A stretch of DNA of 64,000 bases from Haloarcula vallismortis ATCC 29715 (GTDB lineage Archaea; Halobacteriota; Halobacteria; Halobacteriales; Haloarculaceae), in assembly GCF_000337775.1 (NCBI RefSeq), contig NZ_AOLQ01000040.1:57886-121885 (forward strand), given 5' to 3'. Under the pieces are notes generated by a model, which was not told where the DNA came from, ran no database searches, and saw nothing but the letters and a program-made list of their open reading frames with translations. Positions 17,631 to 26,019 of this stretch are shown here, one piece after another. Made by a program: the position numbers and the translations under genes. How positions within the stretch are numbered: the first letter of the stretch is position 1; each line of letters starts with the position of its first letter.

Positions 17631-19439
17631 TCAGCCGCTTGAGGACTTTGCGGCCGCCGTACCCTGCATCGCGTACAACTCCGCGTACGTTCCATCGTCG
17701 TCGAGCAGCTCGGCGTGGCTGCCCTGTTCTGTGACCTGCCCGTCCTCGACGGTGTAGATTCGGTCGGCGTTAGAGACGGTCGAGAGCCGGTGGGCGATTG
17801 CGATTACGGTCTGGTCCCGGTCAAGCGTCTCGATGGTTCGATGGATTTGTCGTTCCAGGTTCGAGTCGAGGTTGCTGGTGGCTTCATCGAGCACGAGTAC
17901 TTCAGCATCCATCAGGAGCGCACGGGCCAGCGCGACGCGCTGGCGCTGTCCGCCGGAGAGTTTCACGCCATCGTCGCCAAGCACCGTATCGAGTCCCTGC
18001 GGAAGGTCATCGAGGAATTCGGGGATGTGGGCCTTCTCAGCGACTTCGTACAGCGTCTCGTCGGAGACATCCCCACCAACGGTGAGGTTGTACCGCAAGG
18101 AGTCGTTGAAGATATGTGGGTCCTGTCGGACCATCGCAACAGCGTCACGCCAGTCCGCAAGAGCATAGGTCGAAATCGGCGTTCCGTTCGCCAGAACGTC
18201 ACCGCTATCCGGAGCATAGAGTCGAGTGAGTAGCGAGACGACTGTCGATTTGCCGCCGCCAGACTCGCCGACGATGCCGACGAACTCTCCTCGCTCGACG
18301 GCCATGGAAAAGTCCGTAAGCACTGGCTCGTCCTCGTAGGCGAACGAAACATCCTCGAATGCGATTTCCTCAATTCGGTCCGGAACTGGCTGGCCGTCAG
18401 TTGGCTCCTGTTGGGATTCGAGGTGGTCGATGAACTGGTGCGTTCGAACAAGGTGTGGCAACTCGCCCTCTATAGCGTAGACGGTGGAATTGAGCGAACT
18501 CAACCGGGGCGCGAGTCGGAGCATCACAAACAGGAACACGCCAAGTTCCGCGATGGACAGCGCCCGGAAACTGAGTGCAACGTAGACGAGGCCGAACAGG
18601 AGCAGCGAGACCGAGAGCCGATAGAGGCTTCCGATTGCGACTTGGTTCCGGCGAACGGCGACGCTGGTTACGGTGTATCGGTCGAGTGTGGCCCGGAACT
18701 CGGCGAGCAGTCCGTCACACATCCCGAACAGCTTCACGTCGCGAATACCCTGGGTTCCCGCCTGTGTTGTCTCCTGTAGCTGTTCGTTTGCCGTCGCCAC
18801 ACGGTCGCCAATTGCATACCCGGGCTCAATGCCGTATCTGATGAGCGCCGTAATGCCGCCCAGAGCGACAGCCGCACCGACTGCCAGCATCGGCGCGATA
18901 GCCAGCGCGATTCCGATATACACCAGACAGAGGATACCCTGCTGGAAGAACTGGATGATTCGGCCGATGACACTGCTGGCATACCGGGTCTGTGTCAGAA
19001 TCGTGTTCATGATGTCGTCGGACCCCTTGTCGTCGTAGTAGGCGACCGACGCACCCATTGCCAGTCCGTAGGCCCGGTCTTTGAGGTCGCGTTCGTACGT
19101 CTGGGTAAGCTTCGCCGCAAGCCATTTCACTGTAAACGACATCGTGAACCGGACGACCATCACGCATGCAAGACCAAGGAGCAGGAAGTCGAGCGTAAGC
19201 GGCAAGCCGGCAGCGGCATACGCAGACAGAAACCGGCCGGTGACGCCGCCGGCTTGCAGCGGGGGCCCCTGTCCGGTCTGTGCGGCGTCGAGTATCGGAA
19301 ACAGAAACGAGAGGCCAACCCCCTCCAGTAGCATCACGAATAGGCTGGCGGCGACGATACTCCCCGTCAGCGCCGGACGATAGAGCGCTACGCGGCGCAG
19401 CGATGCGTATTTCTCACTGATGGAGGGAGTCCCGGCCAT
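17631..19439 (-). CDS. ABC exporter (fused membrane and ATPase domains), RiPP locus
   Basis: A 602-residue type-IV ABC exporter half-transporter. About six transmembrane helices lie in residues 20-310. The nucleotide-binding domain follows, with Walker A GESGGGKST near 390-398, signature LSGGQRQRVALARAL near 493, and Walker B 'VLVLDEATSNLD'. The ATG at 19439 gives a short cytoplasmic lead. It is divergently transcribed from the PqqD-like gene with 149 bp between starts, and the last of the RiPP genes lies to the other side. In lasso-peptide clusters the D protein of this type exports the mature peptide and confers immunity; that role is inferred from context. No peptidase domain is present. 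Confidence 0.88.
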   Translation of the reverse strand: MAGTPSISEKYASLRRVALYRPALTGSIVAASLFVMLLEGVGLSFLFPILDAAQTGQGPPLQAGGVTGRFLSAYAAAGLPLTLDFLLLGLACVMVVRFTMSFTVKWLAAKLTQTYERDLKDRAYGLAMGASVAYYDDKGSDDIMNTILTQTRYASSVIGRIIQFFQQGILCLVYIGIALAIAPMLAVGAAVALGGITALIRYGIEPGYAIGDRVATANEQLQETTQAGTQGIRDVKLFGMCDGLLAEFRATLDRYTVTSVAVRRNQVAIGSLYRLSVSLLLFGLVYVALSFRALSIAELGVFLFVMLRLAPRLSSLNSTVYAIEGELPHLVRTHQFIDHLESQQEPTDGQPVPDRIEEIAFEDVSFAYEDEPVLTDFSMAVERGEFVGIVGESGGGKSTVVSLLTRLYAPDSGDVLANGTPISTYALADWRDAVAMVRQDPHIFNDSLRYNLTVGGDVSDETLYEVAEKAHIPEFLDDLPQGLDTVLGDDGVKLSGGQRQRVALARALLMDAEVLVLDEATSNLDSNLERQIHRTIETLDRDQTVIAIAHRLSTVSNADRIYTVEDGQVTEQGSHAELLDDDGTYAELYAMQGTAAAKSSSG

Positions 19440-19456
19440 TGTTCCGGATGCGAGCT

Positions 19457-19469
19457 CTATGTAACATAG
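19457..19469. promoter_or_regulatory. Inverted repeat between exporter and RiPP operon
   Basis: CTATG-TAA-CATAG, a perfect 5-bp-arm repeat with a 3-bp centre, just upstream of the exporter start in the divergent promoter region. A second weaker pair (CCGAC and GTCGG) lies about 5 bases beyond. It could bind a regulator that controls both directions. Confidence 0.3.
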
Positions 19470-19587
19470 TTACCGACCCACTACGGTCGGGTAGCTCTGG
19501 AGCGAAGGACGTGTTTACCGGCGGTCAGGGTTGTGATGGCGACGAAAAGGGGCCATAACAATCCGTGTGAGTATCGCCGATGCCCTC

Positions 19588-19884
19588 ATGGTAGCGATAG
19601 ATTCCGGATCGGCTGTCGTCGCGACTGACGACTGTGTCACAACGACAATCGACGGCGAGGTCGTACTGCTCAACAATAAGACAGGACGGTACCAAGGATT
19701 GTTGGGGGCCGGTCCGGATATCTGGGACCTGATTCAGGAACCGACAGAGCCAGCTGACATCGTCTCTGCGCTGGTCGAGGAGTACGATATCGACAGAGAC
19801 CGAGCGGCAAATGACGTGGAGCAGTTTCTGGAAACGCTTGCCGCGGAGCAACTCATCAATGTCGATGCGAGCCCGACTCGGTGA
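19588..19884 (+). CDS. PqqD-family leader-peptide-binding protein (B1/RRE)
   Basis: A 98-residue PqqD-fold protein. It has the family pattern of a beta-hairpin 'T-T-T-I-D-G-E-V-V-L-L-N' followed by 'G-x-x-I-W-D-L-I' and a C-terminal helical pair. In lasso and other RiPP pathways these proteins (B1, RRE) bind the precursor leader and deliver it to the peptidase. The ATG at 19588 is chosen because an AT-rich CATAAC element lies 26-35 bases upstream, fitting a leaderless transcript; an in-frame GTG at 19567 would add seven residues. The next gene overlaps its 3' end. Confidence 0.85.
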   Translation: MVAIDSGSAVVATDDCVTTTIDGEVVLLNNKTGRYQGLLGAGPDIWDLIQEPTEPADIVSALVEEYDIDRDRAANDVEQFLETLAAEQLINVDASPTR

Positions 19885-20302
19885 ATTCAGGGCGTTGTCA
19901 CGGGCGCAGAAACTGTTGCTCTGTGAAGCAATGGCATTGCTGGTTGCGAGCAAGGTACTGCTTGCAGTCGCTGGGCTGGCGGACGCAGAGCGATATTTTG
20001 CCACGGTTTCTCAGCTTCTCCCGTGTCATCGTCAGTCTGGGTCACCAGAGTCAGTACGCTGGGCAGTTCTGACAGCAGGATCGCATCTTCCGGGCACCTA
20101 CGATTGTCTCGACCGAGCACTCACTGGTAGTACACTGCTGGTGGCTAACGGCCTGCCGCATTGTCTTCGCTTCGGCGTGGATACACAATCCAATACCTTC
20201 GAGGCTCACGCTTGGATCGAATCGAACGGTAGGGTCATTATCGGGGGTGTCGATAACTTTGAGCGTTTCCGAACACTCACAGAACGAGAAGTACATGACT
20301 AA
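19859..20302 (+). CDS. Lasso-type B2 leader peptidase (transglutaminase-like, Transglut_core3)
   Basis: A 147-residue protein matching the B2 peptidase of lasso-peptide pathways. The N-terminal helices contain the family's 'L-S-R-A-Q-K-L-L-L-C-E-A'. The catalytic triad is visible as Cys83 in YDCLDRA, His117 in EAHAW, and Asp132 in GGVDNF. B2 proteins cut the leader from the precursor two residues after a conserved Thr. The ATG at 19859 has a CGGAG about 10 bases upstream; a second ATG at 19865 is also possible. It overlaps the PqqD-like gene by 26 bases, so the two are translationally coupled and act together. Confidence 0.87.
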   Translation: MSMRARLGEFRALSRAQKLLLCEAMALLVASKVLLAVAGLADAERYFATVSQLLPCHRQSGSPESVRWAVLTAGSHLPGTYDCLDRALTGSTLLVANGLPHCLRFGVDTQSNTFEAHAWIESNGRVIIGGVDNFERFRTLTEREVHD

Positions 20303-20348
20303 CGGCTAATAAACACGCTATTCTACGAGAATTCAACAGTAATAGATG

Positions 20349-20356
20349 CTATAACA
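20349..20356 (+). promoter_or_regulatory. Possible TATA element for the precursor peptide gene
   Basis: CTATAACA in a locally AT-rich 90-bp gap, about 38-45 bases before the precursor ATG. It would give the small precursor gene its own strong promoter, separate from the B1-B2 transcript. Confidence 0.4.
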
Positions 20357-20393
20357 AATACACGGATATCTGAAAGCAGAGTCGGGGTAACCC

Positions 20394-20492
20394 ATGAAGG
20401 AATACGAAACGCCGTCGGTCGAAACGTACGGAACTGTCGAAGAAAAGACGAACTGGTGGGACCACGACGACGGATACGGGAAGTGGAGCTAA
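20394..20492 (+). CDS. RiPP precursor peptide, lasso-type leader, 32 residues
   Basis: A 32-codon gene below usual length cut-offs. The leader has Tyr4, Pro7, Val9, Gly13 and Thr19, i.e. Y-x2-P-x-V-x3-G-x5-T. This is the lasso leader pattern with the same spacings as in fusilassin/fuscanodin, where Thr is at -2 and the core begins with Trp. By that rule cleavage falls after Asn20, giving the core WWDHDDGYGKWS (12 residues). The core's Asp residues are at 3, 5 and 6. None is at 7-9, where lasso peptides need the ring-closing acid. The C-terminal residue is Ser, the residue phosphorylated by HPr-kinase-like enzymes in paeninodin-type clusters. It sits between the B2 peptidase and the kinase gene, all on the same strand. 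Confidence 0.82.
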   Translation: MKEYETPSVETYGTVEEKTNWWDHDDGYGKWS

Positions 20493-20724
20493 CGTCTACA
20501 GTCGGTTCACGTATCTAACAAATTCCTCTTTTATCCGTCGTTGAAACCTGCACGCTTCAGTGGCTACGTCGCGGCGGTTTCGTAGCTGTGTGTCGAAAGT
20601 AGAGAGTGCATTCTTATCCACCACAGCAGTCAAGCGGTCTGGTATGAACCAGGGGTGTCATGTATGGGGTGTATTTCAGTACGGACGGAATCGACGGACA
20701 ACTACGCAAGGAGGACTCTAAGAG

Positions 20725-21639
20725 ATGGCAACGGCGAACACAGCCACGTACGAGGCCTTCGGGCTGACAGTCCGCTCAGCTTTCGACGTACCGGAACTTC
20801 CGTCCGCTGAGACAGCGCCCGACGGGCAAGTCGACGTCACCATCACTGAAGAACGGATCTCTCGCCCACTGTCGGCTGACCCCGGGTCCACCTTTCACGC
20901 GGTAACCGAGCGCGAATACTATCTGCTATACGATGCAGCAACGGTCAGAATTTGCGACGGCAAGTCCATCGCTGTCGACCCGGCAGCAGATGTCCCCAGT
21001 GAAGTCCTCCGCCACGTGCTGGTCGGCCCAGCGTTGAACCACCTGCTTGATCAACGGGGCTATTTTGTACTGCATGCAAGCACTGTCAGCGTTGACGGGC
21101 GCGCAGTGGCGTTCGTCGGGGCGTCCGGAGCCGGGAAAACGACAACTGCGATGGCCTGCCTGCTTGACGGGCATCGTGTCCTCAGTGACGACGTGGCCGC
21201 GATAGCGCTGGATGATGGGCGACCAGTTGTCCGGAGCGGCTATCCATCAATGAAACTCGATCCGGAGGCAGTTGCGGCGTTTGACCCCCCGGTCGAACCA
21301 CCGGAACAGGTCCACAGCGAGCGCCCTCGACACTTCTACGGGCTCAGACATGACCAGCCCGCAACCCCGGTACCGTTAGCACGCATCTACCTCCTCGAAG
21401 ACGGCGAAACAATCGAAGTGGAATCAGTCAGGCCGAACGAACAGATCATGGCGCTCATAGAGAACACGTACACGCTGGGCGCGCTGGAAGCCGACGGTCA
21501 GGCTGTGTTTAATTTCAGCGCCTGCGGGGAGATCGTCGACACAGCGGAAATAAAACGGCTTCGCCGGCCGCGAAATCTCGATGCGATTCCGGATATCGCA
21601 GCCAAGATTCGGTCTGATATCACGAGCGATTCATGCTGA
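20725..21639 (+). CDS. HPr-kinase-like protein (lasso-tailoring kinase family)
   Basis: A 304-residue protein whose C-terminal half is an HprK-type kinase. The P-loop GASGAGKTT lies near 132-140, followed by 'LSDDVAAI' with the paired aspartates used by HprK. There is no HPr-binding N-terminal domain of the bacterial kind; instead the first 110 residues match the family found in RiPP clusters. Related kinases phosphorylate the C-terminal Ser of lasso precursors (paeninodin, pseudomycoidin). The precursor here ends in Ser. AAGGAGGA nine bases before the ATG gives a strong ribosome site. It overlaps the next gene by seven bases. Confidence 0.85.
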   Translation: MATANTATYEAFGLTVRSAFDVPELPSAETAPDGQVDVTITEERISRPLSADPGSTFHAVTEREYYLLYDAATVRICDGKSIAVDPAADVPSEVLRHVLVGPALNHLLDQRGYFVLHASTVSVDGRAVAFVGASGAGKTTTAMACLLDGHRVLSDDVAAIALDDGRPVVRSGYPSMKLDPEAVAAFDPPVEPPEQVHSERPRHFYGLRHDQPATPVPLARIYLLEDGETIEVESVRPNEQIMALIENTYTLGALEADGQAVFNFSACGEIVDTAEIKRLRRPRNLDAIPDIAAKIRSDITSDSC

Positions 21640-22856
21640 CGGAGGCTGAGCCCGAACTTCAGGTGGTGCTCGACTGCGCTCGGACCGCAATTGTGACCGA
21701 CGCTTCCCCTGACCCTCTCCCGCTGGCTGACACGCCAGACTGGGACCGCGTCGTCGAACTCGCCCGGTATCACGGCGTTGTGCAACTCCTCTATGAAGGG
21801 CTGGAAGCGGTGGCACGCAAGAGCGGTACCGAGTTTGCTGTCCCGAAGACTGTGCTGACGCAACTTAGCAGCATCGTACAGCAAAAACGGATGCAGAATC
21901 TCGCATTCACGACCGAGTTACAGGAGCTACTAGAACGCTTCGAGACCCGCGGTGTGCGCACGCTGCCGTTCAAAGGACCAGTGCTCTCGGCCGCTGCATA
22001 CGACGACGCAACGGTGCGCGAGTACAACGACTTGGATCTGCTCGTCCATCCGGAAGATATCACTGTTGCCGCGGACATCCTGGAAGAGCGAGGATACGAG
22101 TGGCGCAGGGGGATGCCGCGGTTGGACGACGCAGCGCTGTTAGGCGGTCCTGTGACGAAGGCAATCGTTCACGAGTACGAGATGCGAGGGCCGGAGTTCG
22201 ACGTGGAGCTCCGCTGGCGGGTTGGGGACGCCGAGCGCCCATTTTCCACGCCGTTCAGTGAGCTCTGGGACCGCCGAGACACCGTAGCGGTCGGCGGCCA
22301 ACCGCTCCCGGCGCTTGCAGAGCCGGACCGGCTACTCGTGCTGGCGTTCCACGGAACCAAGCACCGTTGGTATCTCCTGAAATGGCTCTGTGACTTCGTT
22401 GCGGCACTGGAGGCGACAGAAACCGACTGGCGACATGTGCTCGCACGGGCGCGAGAAACTGGTGTCGAGCGGAATCTACTGCTCGGGGCCGAACTCGCCC
22501 GAAATGTCTTCGAGTATGCCCTCCCAGCCCCGATACTGGACCGTCTGCGTATGGACGGCCGTGTTTCCGAATTGGGCGAGGCTGTCGTCGAGTCGCTGGC
22601 TGCTGGGACGCCACAGGCGCCCACGCAGTTCGAGGTTGCTCGGTTTCATGTCGCCGCCAGCGATTCGATAACTACGCTGGTGCCGCTCGTGCTATTACAT
22701 TCCTCGCTTCACCCGACGTACTCAGAGTACCAGTTTTGCCCACTCCCCGGGCCGCTACATCTGCTGTACTACGCCATCTGGCCGCTTCGACTTCTCGTCG
22801 AAACGCCACAGTGGCAACGCCAGCGGTCCGAGGGGGCGCTCGACGAGACGACCTGA
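21633..22856 (+). CDS. Nucleotidyltransferase-like protein (PF14907 type), RiPP tailoring
   Basis: A 407-residue protein. The nucleotidyltransferase core near 105-135 shows 'LPFKGPVLSAAAY' followed by 'YNDLDLLVHPED', where the Asp-x-Asp pair would bind metal. Members of this family accompany HPr-kinase-like genes in lasso clusters, and in the pseudomycoidin pathway the homologue extends the phosphorylated C terminus. The C-terminal half is helical and family-specific. The start overlaps the kinase gene by seven bases. It is the last gene of the RiPP operon; a convergent nuclease gene ends 62 bp downstream. Confidence 0.85.
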   Translation: MLTEAEPELQVVLDCARTAIVTDASPDPLPLADTPDWDRVVELARYHGVVQLLYEGLEAVARKSGTEFAVPKTVLTQLSSIVQQKRMQNLAFTTELQELLERFETRGVRTLPFKGPVLSAAAYDDATVREYNDLDLLVHPEDITVAADILEERGYEWRRGMPRLDDAALLGGPVTKAIVHEYEMRGPEFDVELRWRVGDAERPFSTPFSELWDRRDTVAVGGQPLPALAEPDRLLVLAFHGTKHRWYLLKWLCDFVAALEATETDWRHVLARARETGVERNLLLGAELARNVFEYALPAPILDRLRMDGRVSELGEAVVESLAAGTPQAPTQFEVARFHVAASDSITTLVPLVLLHSSLHPTYSEYQFCPLPGPLHLLYYAIWPLRLLVETPQWQRQRSEGALDETT

Positions 22857-22918
22857 GCGCTGACTTGCTCGCTTCATTCCGGCGGGACGCTGAGTTTCAG
22901 CGATGTCCCACAGGCGAC

Positions 22919-24487
22919 TCACTCTCGCGGTTCGATAGTCCCGTTTCCCAGCCCTTCCCAGACAACCCGATAGCCCAGTCGTGCGAGGGCGGCGCTGTCG
23001 TCCTCGATTCCGTGGGCATCCAGTCGCTCGCTCGCCGTCTCGTAGGCCATGCCGGGCTCGATCTGCTCGGCCAGCTCGTCCAGCACGGCAGGGTCGACGA
23101 GTGTGCGGCCGACCAGTTCGTGACCCGGAAAAACCACGTCCTCCAGCGCATCCTCGCTGACGCCGTACGCCACAGCGAGGTCGGCAAGCGAGATGACAGC
23201 GTCGTCCGGTCGGAGTTCGTCGGGTATCTCTGCGGCACTCTCCCGCACCAGCCGTTCCTCGTAGGGCCGCAGCGCGTCCCGGACGTCCTTCACGCTAACC
23301 GTCCCGGTGTAGGGAATCGCCCTGTTATCCGTCGCTTCGATTTTCTCTCCGACGCCGAGTGACTCGTCGACGGCGACCAGCATCTCCACGTCCTCCAGTG
23401 CGTCAAGGCGAGCAAGTTTCTTCTCGACGTACTCCGGCGTCCAGAAGCCCATAATCTCGAAGAAGACGCGGAACGGTGCGTCGCCGTCGGTCCCATCTGG
23501 CTCCTCTCCACCCGTATCCCGTACCCCGGTGTCCGCGCCAGGTCGCCACTCGAAGGCGAAATCCGGAATGACGACGTGTTCGCCCGCCGCCAGCGGCTCG
23601 GGTTCGCGGAGCAGGTCCCAGTCGAGGTCCAGCGCCCCGAACCGGCCGGCGAAGTCGGCCTCGACGCCGCTGTCATAGCTGACCGCCGTGACGGGCTCGA
23701 CGCCGGGCACGGAAACATCTCCGTCCGAGAGGGTGAGTTCCCGCTCGGTGCCCCGGTCGTCGATAGTCGCCGTCAGCTCCCACTCGCTCGCGGCCGCGAC
23801 CGTCCGAAGGAGGCGAGCGAAGCGAGTGCCGTACCGTCGGGTGTTCGAGAACAGCGCGTCCGGCCCCGTGACGACGACCTCACGTCCGTTCTCAGTCCGG
23901 CGAATTTCGTACATCAGCCGGAGGCGCTTGACCGCCGAGACGAGCGCCTTCGGGTCGGAGGAGCGGACACGTACCTCGGTCGCGTCGAACAGCGCCGTCT
24001 GCGCCAGCGAGAGGTTGTACTGGGCTCGCAGTTCGGCCGGTCCCCAGCGGGAGTCGACAGCGGTGAGAATCTGGCGCGAGTCCCGGTCAGCGTACAGCGC
24101 GTCGGCCAGCGTCGCGGCGTCCGTGCCGAAGTGGGCGGCTGCCTCGGCAAGCACCTGTTCGCGCTCGACCTCGGTCACGACGCCGATGTCCGCCGCGGTC
24201 TCGAACACCCGACGACGGGCTCGAACGGGGTCAACAGGAGCCTGCGTCTCGAACGTGGCTTCTCGCTCGACGAGCTTCGCCAGCCCGCGGACGAGCTTGA
24301 AATCGTCGGCCTCTCGCTCTATGTCTGTGAGTGCGGCCTCCAGCGTCTCGCGGGACTCGCCGACGTGGCCCTGATAGATGCCGAGGACGCGGGCCGCCAG
24401 TCGCTCCGCGTCGGCGTCGGCGAACTGCAGGTGATAGCCGCCGCCCGCCCGAGACACCCGCAGGAGGTCTTTCGTCAGCACACGCAT
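22919..24487 (-). CDS. bax1: Bax1-type nuclease (DUF790), partner of XPB helicase
   Basis: A 522-residue DUF790 protein. The C-terminal half contains a nuclease core with 'VIPDFAFEW', then 'FFEIMGFWTPEYVEKKLARL' and 'LVAVDESL', the spaced Asp, Glu and Lys residues expected of an archaeal Holliday-junction-resolvase-like fold. Bax1 binds and stimulates archaeal XPB and cuts DNA near its bubble edge in a repair function analogous to eukaryotic nucleotide excision repair. The partner helicase gene lies immediately upstream on the same strand. Confidence 0.9.
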   Translation of the reverse strand: MRVLTKDLLRVSRAGGGYHLQFADADAERLAARVLGIYQGHVGESRETLEAALTDIEREADDFKLVRGLAKLVEREATFETQAPVDPVRARRRVFETAADIGVVTEVEREQVLAEAAAHFGTDAATLADALYADRDSRQILTAVDSRWGPAELRAQYNLSLAQTALFDATEVRVRSSDPKALVSAVKRLRLMYEIRRTENGREVVVTGPDALFSNTRRYGTRFARLLRTVAAASEWELTATIDDRGTERELTLSDGDVSVPGVEPVTAVSYDSGVEADFAGRFGALDLDWDLLREPEPLAAGEHVVIPDFAFEWRPGADTGVRDTGGEEPDGTDGDAPFRVFFEIMGFWTPEYVEKKLARLDALEDVEMLVAVDESLGVGEKIEATDNRAIPYTGTVSVKDVRDALRPYEERLVRESAAEIPDELRPDDAVISLADLAVAYGVSEDALEDVVFPGHELVGRTLVDPAVLDELAEQIEPGMAYETASERLDAHGIEDDSAALARLGYRVVWEGLGNGTIEPRE

Positions 24488-24570
24488 GCCTCTGCGACGG
24501 AGCGATAAAAAACAGGGAGTCAGGCAATCCCATCTGGACGAATGAGCGCCACCTCGACACGCATCGCCTC

Positions 24571-25905
24571 CTATCTGCGTCGCCTGGCGACCCGCTCTTC
24601 TGCGGTTTCTTCGGTCACGAGTTCGTACAGTAGCGCCCGTCCGCCGTCAGCTTTCGGCCGGAGAATACGACCAAGCCGCTGTGTGAACTCCCGCTCTGAC
24701 CCGCTCCCCGAGAGTACGACCGCGACGTTTGCGTCGGGCACGTCCACCCCTTCGTCGAGGACATTCGCCGTCACGACGCGGGAATACGTTCCGTTGCGGA
24801 ACCGCTCTAATATCTCCCGGCGCTCGCTCGCGCCGGTCTCGTGTGTTATCGCCGGAATGAGAAACCGCTCGGAGAGCCGGTACACGAGGTCGGTGTGGGC
24901 GGTGAAGACGATGATTCGGTCCTCGCGGTGGCGGTCCAGAATCGTCGCCAGCCGGTCGACCTTTCGCTGGGCGTTCATCATCACCTCACGGGCTTGCTGT
25001 TTCGCCAGCAGCGCATCGCGGGCCGCCGGGTCGTTGCCCGACCGCTTGACGAGCTCCTGGTAGTCGCTACCGGAGCGGAGCTGGATGTTCGACTGCGTGA
25101 GGTAGTCGGTGAACGTTCCCTGATGCTCCTCGTAGCGGTCCCGCTCATCCGGGGTAAGTGCGACCTCGATTCGCTTGATGTCGTAGTCCGCGAGGTGCTC
25201 GCCCGCCAGGTCGTCGACGCTGACCCGCTGGACGAGCGGCCCGACGAGGTCCTCGATAATCTCGTGAGCCCCGTCCGACCGCTCGAACGTCGCCGTCAGT
25301 CCGAGCCGTGCCGGCGCGGCGAGCAGTCGAGCGATATCCCGATAGCCCTCCCCGCCGAGGTGGTGGACCTCGTCGAAGACCACGAGCCCGAACCGGTCGC
25401 CGAGTTCGTCGGCCCGCAGGTATGCCGAGTCGTACGTCGACACCGTGATGTCCTCGACGCGCTGCTCGCCGCCGCCCATACGACCGACCGGCCGGTCGAA
25501 CTCCCGCTGTAGCTCGCGCTGCCACTGCTCAAGCAGGTCAATGGTCGGGACCACGACCAGCGCGGGCGTCCCCAGCGCGACCATCGCCGCGATACCGATG
25601 ACGGTCTTGCCGCTTCCCGTCGGTAGCTCCAGACATCCCCTGTCGGCAGCGTCCCGCCAGGCGTCCAGCGCCGCCTGCTGATACTCTCGGAGGTCGTACG
25701 TCGTCGAGAGCGACAGCGACGGGAGCGAATTGACGTGGTCCTCGTACGCCAGCCCACGCTCATTGAGCTCAGCAGCAAGTTCGGCGTACCGGTAGGCCGG
25801 CGCTCGCCCCGTCTGCGTGCGCTCGTCGTACTCGACGCCGGGCAGGTCCGACGGCGGGTCCCCCGACACGCGGATTGTTCCCGACTCGTACGTCAACTCC
25901 AGCAC
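24571..25905 (-). CDS. XPB-type superfamily 2 DNA helicase
   Basis: A 444-residue SF2 helicase. An N-terminal damage-recognition domain of about 65 residues precedes the helicase core, which has 'LREYQQ-A' (motif Q-like), Walker A 'LPTGSGKT' near 92-99, 'FDEVHH' near 175 (Walker B), and motif VI 'QRLGRILR' near 417. Length and architecture match archaeal XPB, which opens DNA at lesions. A GTG start at 25905 is used; it gives the family's N-terminal strand. It is followed by its cognate Bax1 nuclease 83 bp downstream. Confidence 0.9.
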   Translation of the reverse strand: MLELTYESGTIRVSGDPPSDLPGVEYDERTQTGRAPAYRYAELAAELNERGLAYEDHVNSLPSLSLSTTYDLREYQQAALDAWRDAADRGCLELPTGSGKTVIGIAAMVALGTPALVVVPTIDLLEQWQRELQREFDRPVGRMGGGEQRVEDITVSTYDSAYLRADELGDRFGLVVFDEVHHLGGEGYRDIARLLAAPARLGLTATFERSDGAHEIIEDLVGPLVQRVSVDDLAGEHLADYDIKRIEVALTPDERDRYEEHQGTFTDYLTQSNIQLRSGSDYQELVKRSGNDPAARDALLAKQQAREVMMNAQRKVDRLATILDRHREDRIIVFTAHTDLVYRLSERFLIPAITHETGASERREILERFRNGTYSRVVTANVLDEGVDVPDANVAVVLSGSGSEREFTQRLGRILRPKADGGRALLYELVTEETAEERVARRRR

Positions 25906-26019
25906 ACGCAGGGGTTCGCCGGTCCGGCCGATAACGCTTTCGCGGGCCGCACCACTGCGTGTGCTACCGAGTGAAAGAACACTACGGTTTACATCTATTC
26001 GCCCCCTATCACTCCAACT

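Noticed and set aside
20641..20724. Second precursor gene (25 codons from ATG at 20644)
   Set aside because: No leader motif, no core-like end, and it runs through the kinase ribosome site.
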